Below, piece by piece: positions 60,310-64,000 of a DNA stretch of 64,000 nt. Under the pieces are notes generated by a model. The model worked only from the letters and a program-made list of their open reading frames with translations. It was not told the DNA's origin and did not search any database. Both the position numbers and the translations under genes were made by a program. How positions within the stretch are numbered: the first letter of the stretch is position 1; each line of letters opens with the position of its first letter. Source of the stretch: Eutrigla gurnardus (taxonomy: Eukaryota > Chordata > Actinopteri > Perciformes > Triglidae); the NCBI GenBank assembly GCA_963514095.1, contig OY741268.1, positions 27,817,715 to 27,881,714 on the forward strand, read 5' to 3'.

Positions 60310-63300
60310 GTGAGTTACTAGCTAAGCTAATTATTGTCTTCTGCTTTAATTTAAGCTAGCAGTTGTGTGTGTTCGTTTTGTTGTCATCCGTTAATTTGAT
60401 ACCCAGACCAGAAGATAGGGCAAAATAAACGAATTAAATTACTTCTGATTATAGCTAAACTCTTTTGTTGTTGTTGTTTATGTGTGTGTTGATTGAATAA
60501 GGGAAACAGTTGTGACTGGCAAGTGATTGATGTTTCATTTAAACGTTTACTGCCTGGTTATGTGGACAGGTGAGCTGTTAACTGAGGAAATTACCTGAGG
60601 AAAAATAGATTGGACTGGAAATAAATGGGTTTGTTGCAGAGGCTAGCTGTTTAAATAAAACTGCTCAAGGGCTCTGAAATGTTTTTAAAAAAATCGAGTG
60701 ACAAAATTGTGAAGAAGAGCAGGAGATTATGGTTGGAGGCTGAATTTTATAGTGGTGTTCACAAAAACCCATGTTATCAGATGTAATGTCCACGTTATTC
60801 TGTATAAATGTCAGAAAAAGTTTGAAGCCGTAACAGAGGGCAGAAGCAGGTCCTCTGTAATTTGATGCATTCTCTGTTACACCTAAAGGTTAAATAAAAT
60901 GCGTGACTATTTTTCTAAGGTAGTTGACCTTTTTGTAGGGAATACAATAAGCCTACATCCTGTCTCAGATATGAGTTGAATTTATTTGATTCAGTTTGTT
61001 ATTTAGACTCACAATCAATTAATAGGATCACTTAGGGAAAGCACAGCTCCAGACAGTAAAATTATTGATTTAGCTGCTGCGGTTCCAGGGACCTGGTCCT
61101 GGTGCGTGGAGGCTCACTGTCACTCTGTCTCGGCTTTATGGAAAGCTTGAATAGAACGGTGCCGTCAATAATGTTATTATTAGTAACTGCGTTTCTACAA
61201 TGACCAGTCTGCTATGATAAGGGCCTACAGCAAGAGATATTGTGTATTTATCAAACAGCGGATTGAAAATAATACGCACAATCTTGGACTGAGGCGCATA
61301 AAGGGAGCTATCGTGGAGAGCTTCAGTGGTATAAATGATCCATCCAAATCTCTTACTGTAGACAAATGTATTTTTTGTGTATATTGTTGGAGCCCTCACC
61401 CCTACTGTCATTGTCAGTAGTCTCAGGCTGGTAGTGATCCAGCAGCACTGCTTCTCACTTGCCATGTAGTCGACTAGCTCTCTCCATCTTCAGCGCCAGT
61501 GCTCCCGGCTGTCACTGTAATGCTTTAGTAAACACACATACTACAGTAATGAAACTTCCTTCAGAACAGAGGTGGATAAACATGAATACCGGCTGTTACA
61601 GCAGAGGCAGAGCTTTACGTTTTTTTTTTTAGCTGAAGGCACCGGCAGCAAAATCAGACATCATCTGCTGAGGCTATTCTGAAAAAGCAGCATTGGAAAT
61701 AGAACAGTGTAGTATTGTATGTTTAATCAAAATCATTTTTTTCACAAGTTTCAGATCCAGTCTTTGTGTGCAAAGTAATTAAGAAAGTGTCCCGGCAGAA
61801 AGACGGGGCGTAAAAAAACTCCTCTGCCTGGTATTTTTAGTGTACCGTCGAAAAGGACAAAGAAGCAAAGTCTTTTGAACAAATCCATGTGGAAGAAAAG
61901 ACATGCCCGTAATAAAAGGATAGTCCAAATCTATAGTAAATTGGAAAAGCTCAAATGTGCTGATTCACTCTGCTGGAGATCTGCTACTTTTATTCAGCCT
62001 GAGCTGTGCCCCGTGTGCAATCAGACGGCACAATCTGCAGGCCGTCTCACGCATATACTGTACTGTACTTTTGTTATAGCTTGCACTGAGTGGGTGAAAA
62101 TGCTTGGGAGAATCTGTGAACACTCTCTGACATCAGTTCCTGAGGCTATAAGGGGGGCGGTAAAGAGCGTAATGTGATGAATGCAAAATTGCAGCGATGA
62201 ACAGCCTGAGATAATAATAACCTGAGTGGAGTAAACAGTAACAGTGGGGATTGCAGTCTGTTCTGATAGTAGGTGGTGGGCAGGAGGCCATTGATTGTGT
62301 ACAGAGGTAGAGTCAGAGGGGCGGCTGATCCTGGTGATGGCCGTCGGGATGAAGCCGTTGAGGTGGGCCGGTCCTAATGAAGTTCCCCCTCAAGGTTTCT
62401 GTACAGGTGGTCGCTTGTTTATCCGGGATCACCGGAGATTCCTCTCCGTTGTGCAACTCTGTCAAGGAGGGCAACTGGCAACCAATTATCTTCTCAGCAG
62501 CAATGCTGAGTGGGTAAGATTGGCCGCTACAACTTGTTTCCAGTCGGGCCTGGAAACGATAACCTCCTTTCTATTAGGAGTGTACTGGCTCCGCACAGTT
62601 CAGTTGGACACAAAAAAACGCTGTCTCACACGGCGACTCAATCACGGTACAGCGATGCTGCCATGTTCTGCACTGTGTATTGGCTTTATTGTCATTGTCT
62701 CAACAGATGTTTTCAATCTGTTCCATACTAATGACTCACACCAGGACGGCTTTCACCTTCGAGTGAACTGTGTGTATTTGTGCAGATGTGTGTGTTTTAC
62801 ACTAAAATATATGCGTGTATGGATGATATACTTTAGGCTCTTTATTTTCAGATTTCAAAAAAGGAAGCTCATTGATTTGATAAGTTATTGGTATGTATTT
62901 CAATCGTTACACCGGATTTAAATTTGGAAATCGGTGTCATTTTTCCTTTCACTAACTGTGGTGTTGTTCAGTGTTCTTGTAGCAACAAGAAAACATATTT
63001 TTAGTGGACAAGGACAGAACTTTTAGGTGAAAAACTGCTCAAATTAAATCTTGCAACAACAAAAAAGCATCACTAAAACCCCAGTGAGCCTTACAGGTAC
63101 GTGCGAGTTTAAATGTGTGTGTGTAAGCAAGTGCGTGCGTGTTTTTGTGATTAGGATTGTGTGTCCTTGTGTGCGTGTGCTCTTCACCCCCAGCTTCTTT
63201 CAGCCAGCTGCTTCATGCCTCATTGGTGTCTGTATTGATTGGTCCAGTTTCTTTGTTTTCAGTCCTCTATTTTGGTCGTCTGAATCAGCTCTAAGAAACC

Positions 63301-64000
63301 CGCTGGCCTTTGCTAAAACTACTCTAACAGCTACAGGAGCCTTTGCTAAAATTGCTTTAAATGGCTAGACAGGCTCTGGTCAGAAAGCTCTGAATAGCGA
63401 GAGAGCCCTTTGGTAATACGTCTCCGGAAGGTCAGAGAGGCTGCCATGAAATAGCCTCAATAACTCCGATAGTTCAGCAGACAAGTACATGCTGGCACAC
63501 ATGCACACGGACGTGCACGACAACACACACTCTGTTTTCTCTTTTTAATTATTATTCCTTTTCTTCCCTCTTTGCGACTCCACAAATGCAGAGACACTCC
63601 CACGCACAAACACACAGGGAACTGTATGTGACTGAACGACGGTAGTGAGTCGCTGCGTTTCTGCAGCGTTTGAGCTCTCAGCGGTCGACGGTGACTGCCG
63701 GAGGGGGGAGTCTAACATGGCGGAGCTCCCCTGCTCGTTTAACACTATTCTGTCTGTTGAAACGTGACTCAGCTTTCAGAAAAGGACCAGATCAGTAAGA
63801 CAGCGAGTGGGAGACAGACGGGTGGAGAGTGTAAGGGGGGGTACTTTTGACAGAAAGGGAGAGTGGGCGTGATTAGAAATGAAAGAACAACAGGGAAATG
63901 CGTGAAGCAGAGAGCTGTGATCTGTTTGGACGCGGCGTGCTCTCGCTACCGTGACTAACCAGATGACAGTGACAGTGAGTTTTTTACTGGTAAATAAACG

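Larger units (their letters stand above)
8444..64000 (+). other. tenm1: 5' part of a teneurin-1 gene (partial, continues past the window)
   Basis: The gene span runs from the acceptor before the ATG exon to the end of the window. Four coding exons at 8491-8707, 11750-12067, 46768-47011 and 54078-54316 join in frame into a 339-residue N-terminus. It contains the teneurin-1 hallmarks YTSSSDESEDGR, GSDVDTE, SANSALSLTDTEH-like, NSWVLNSNIPLETR and TVYSPPPRPLPRS. Teneurins are type II transmembrane adhesion proteins that act at synapses and in axon guidance, with this N-terminus in the cytoplasm. Paralogue choice rests on residues shared with teneurin-1 and not with teneurins 2-4, such as the PYQPL start, the HACTCAR stretch and the CCNWKCTALS segment. 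These comparisons come from memory of the family, not from a search. The exon following the transmembrane segment (expected to read like VHLFGLTWQLQP) was not found in the remaining 9.7 kb. Confidence 0.9.
54317..64000 (+). other. tenm1: tenm1 intron after exon D (partial)
   Basis: Begins with a consensus GTGAGT donor and runs off the window. It holds (CA)n at 55374-55419, (GA)n at 55846-55900, a CRE/X-box composite at 55612-55629, a minus-strand teleost repeat at 59785-60047 and a candidate first exon at 60050-60309. The stretch 60.4-64.0 kb contains only chance frames, and I recognise nothing coding there. Confidence 0.75.

Noticed and set aside
61875..62177. 100-codon plus-strand open frame with several Cys
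   Set aside because: The Cys spacing does not fit a known zinc finger and nothing around it suggests a gene.
62295..62921. 208-codon plus-strand open frame near the window end
   Set aside because: No family match or domain recognised, no convincing promoter or splice support, and it ends in low-complexity hydrophobic and basic sequence.
54317..64000. Search for the next tenm1 exon (VHLFGLTWQLQP-like)
   Set aside because: No sequence coding this stretch with a phase-1 acceptor was seen, so the exon probably lies beyond 64000.

Overview
This window is vertebrate genomic DNA, most likely from a teleost fish. It holds no long continuous genes. Most of it is intron and flank rich in (CA)n/(GT)n, (GA)n, (TA)n and long poly-C/G tracts, with several dispersed repeats of a kind common in ray-finned fish. 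The one gene I can support is the 5' part of a teneurin gene on the + strand. It is best matched to teneurin-1 (tenm1) by the protein it encodes.

Four coding exons were assembled by hand from splice signals, reading phase and teneurin protein motifs. Exon A is 8444-8707, with the ATG at 8491. Exon B is 11750-12067, exon C is 46768-47011 and exon D is 54078-54316. The phases agree at every junction (1, 1, 2, 1). Together they encode 339 residues plus one base of codon 340. These cover the whole cytoplasmic N-terminal domain and most of the single transmembrane segment of this type II membrane protein. The rest of the protein (EGF repeats, NHL, YD shell, C-terminal peptide) must lie past base 64000. 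Introns are 3.0 kb, 34.7 kb and 7.1 kb, and the last one runs off the window. A pyrimidine-rich acceptor just before exon A implies one or more untranslated 5' exons upstream, and I could not place them.

The non-coding part holds these recognisable elements. There are three copies of a small hAT-like MITE with TAGGGGTG termini, two of them with 8-bp target-site duplications matching at 7 of 8 bases. There are four copies of another teleost-type interspersed repeat, one of which is split by a 440-bp nested insertion. Two copies of a third repeat lie 27 kb apart in opposite orientation. There is a TTAA-flanked MITE-like element, a decayed RTE/Rex3-like reverse transcriptase fragment, a LINE-type 3' end, a 14-unit 15-bp minisatellite and many microsatellites. 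At 60.05-60.31 kb there is a weak candidate for an internal promoter or first exon.

I did not find a convincing new biological system. The best leads are the loss, in this fish protein, of the basic RKRK nuclear-localisation motif described for tetrapod teneurin-1, the MITE family with GATAC/GTATC-rich ends, and overlapping CRE/RFX-type and ERE-like palindromes in the tenm1 introns. Nearly all longer open frames are chance frames through repeats or GC-rich exons.
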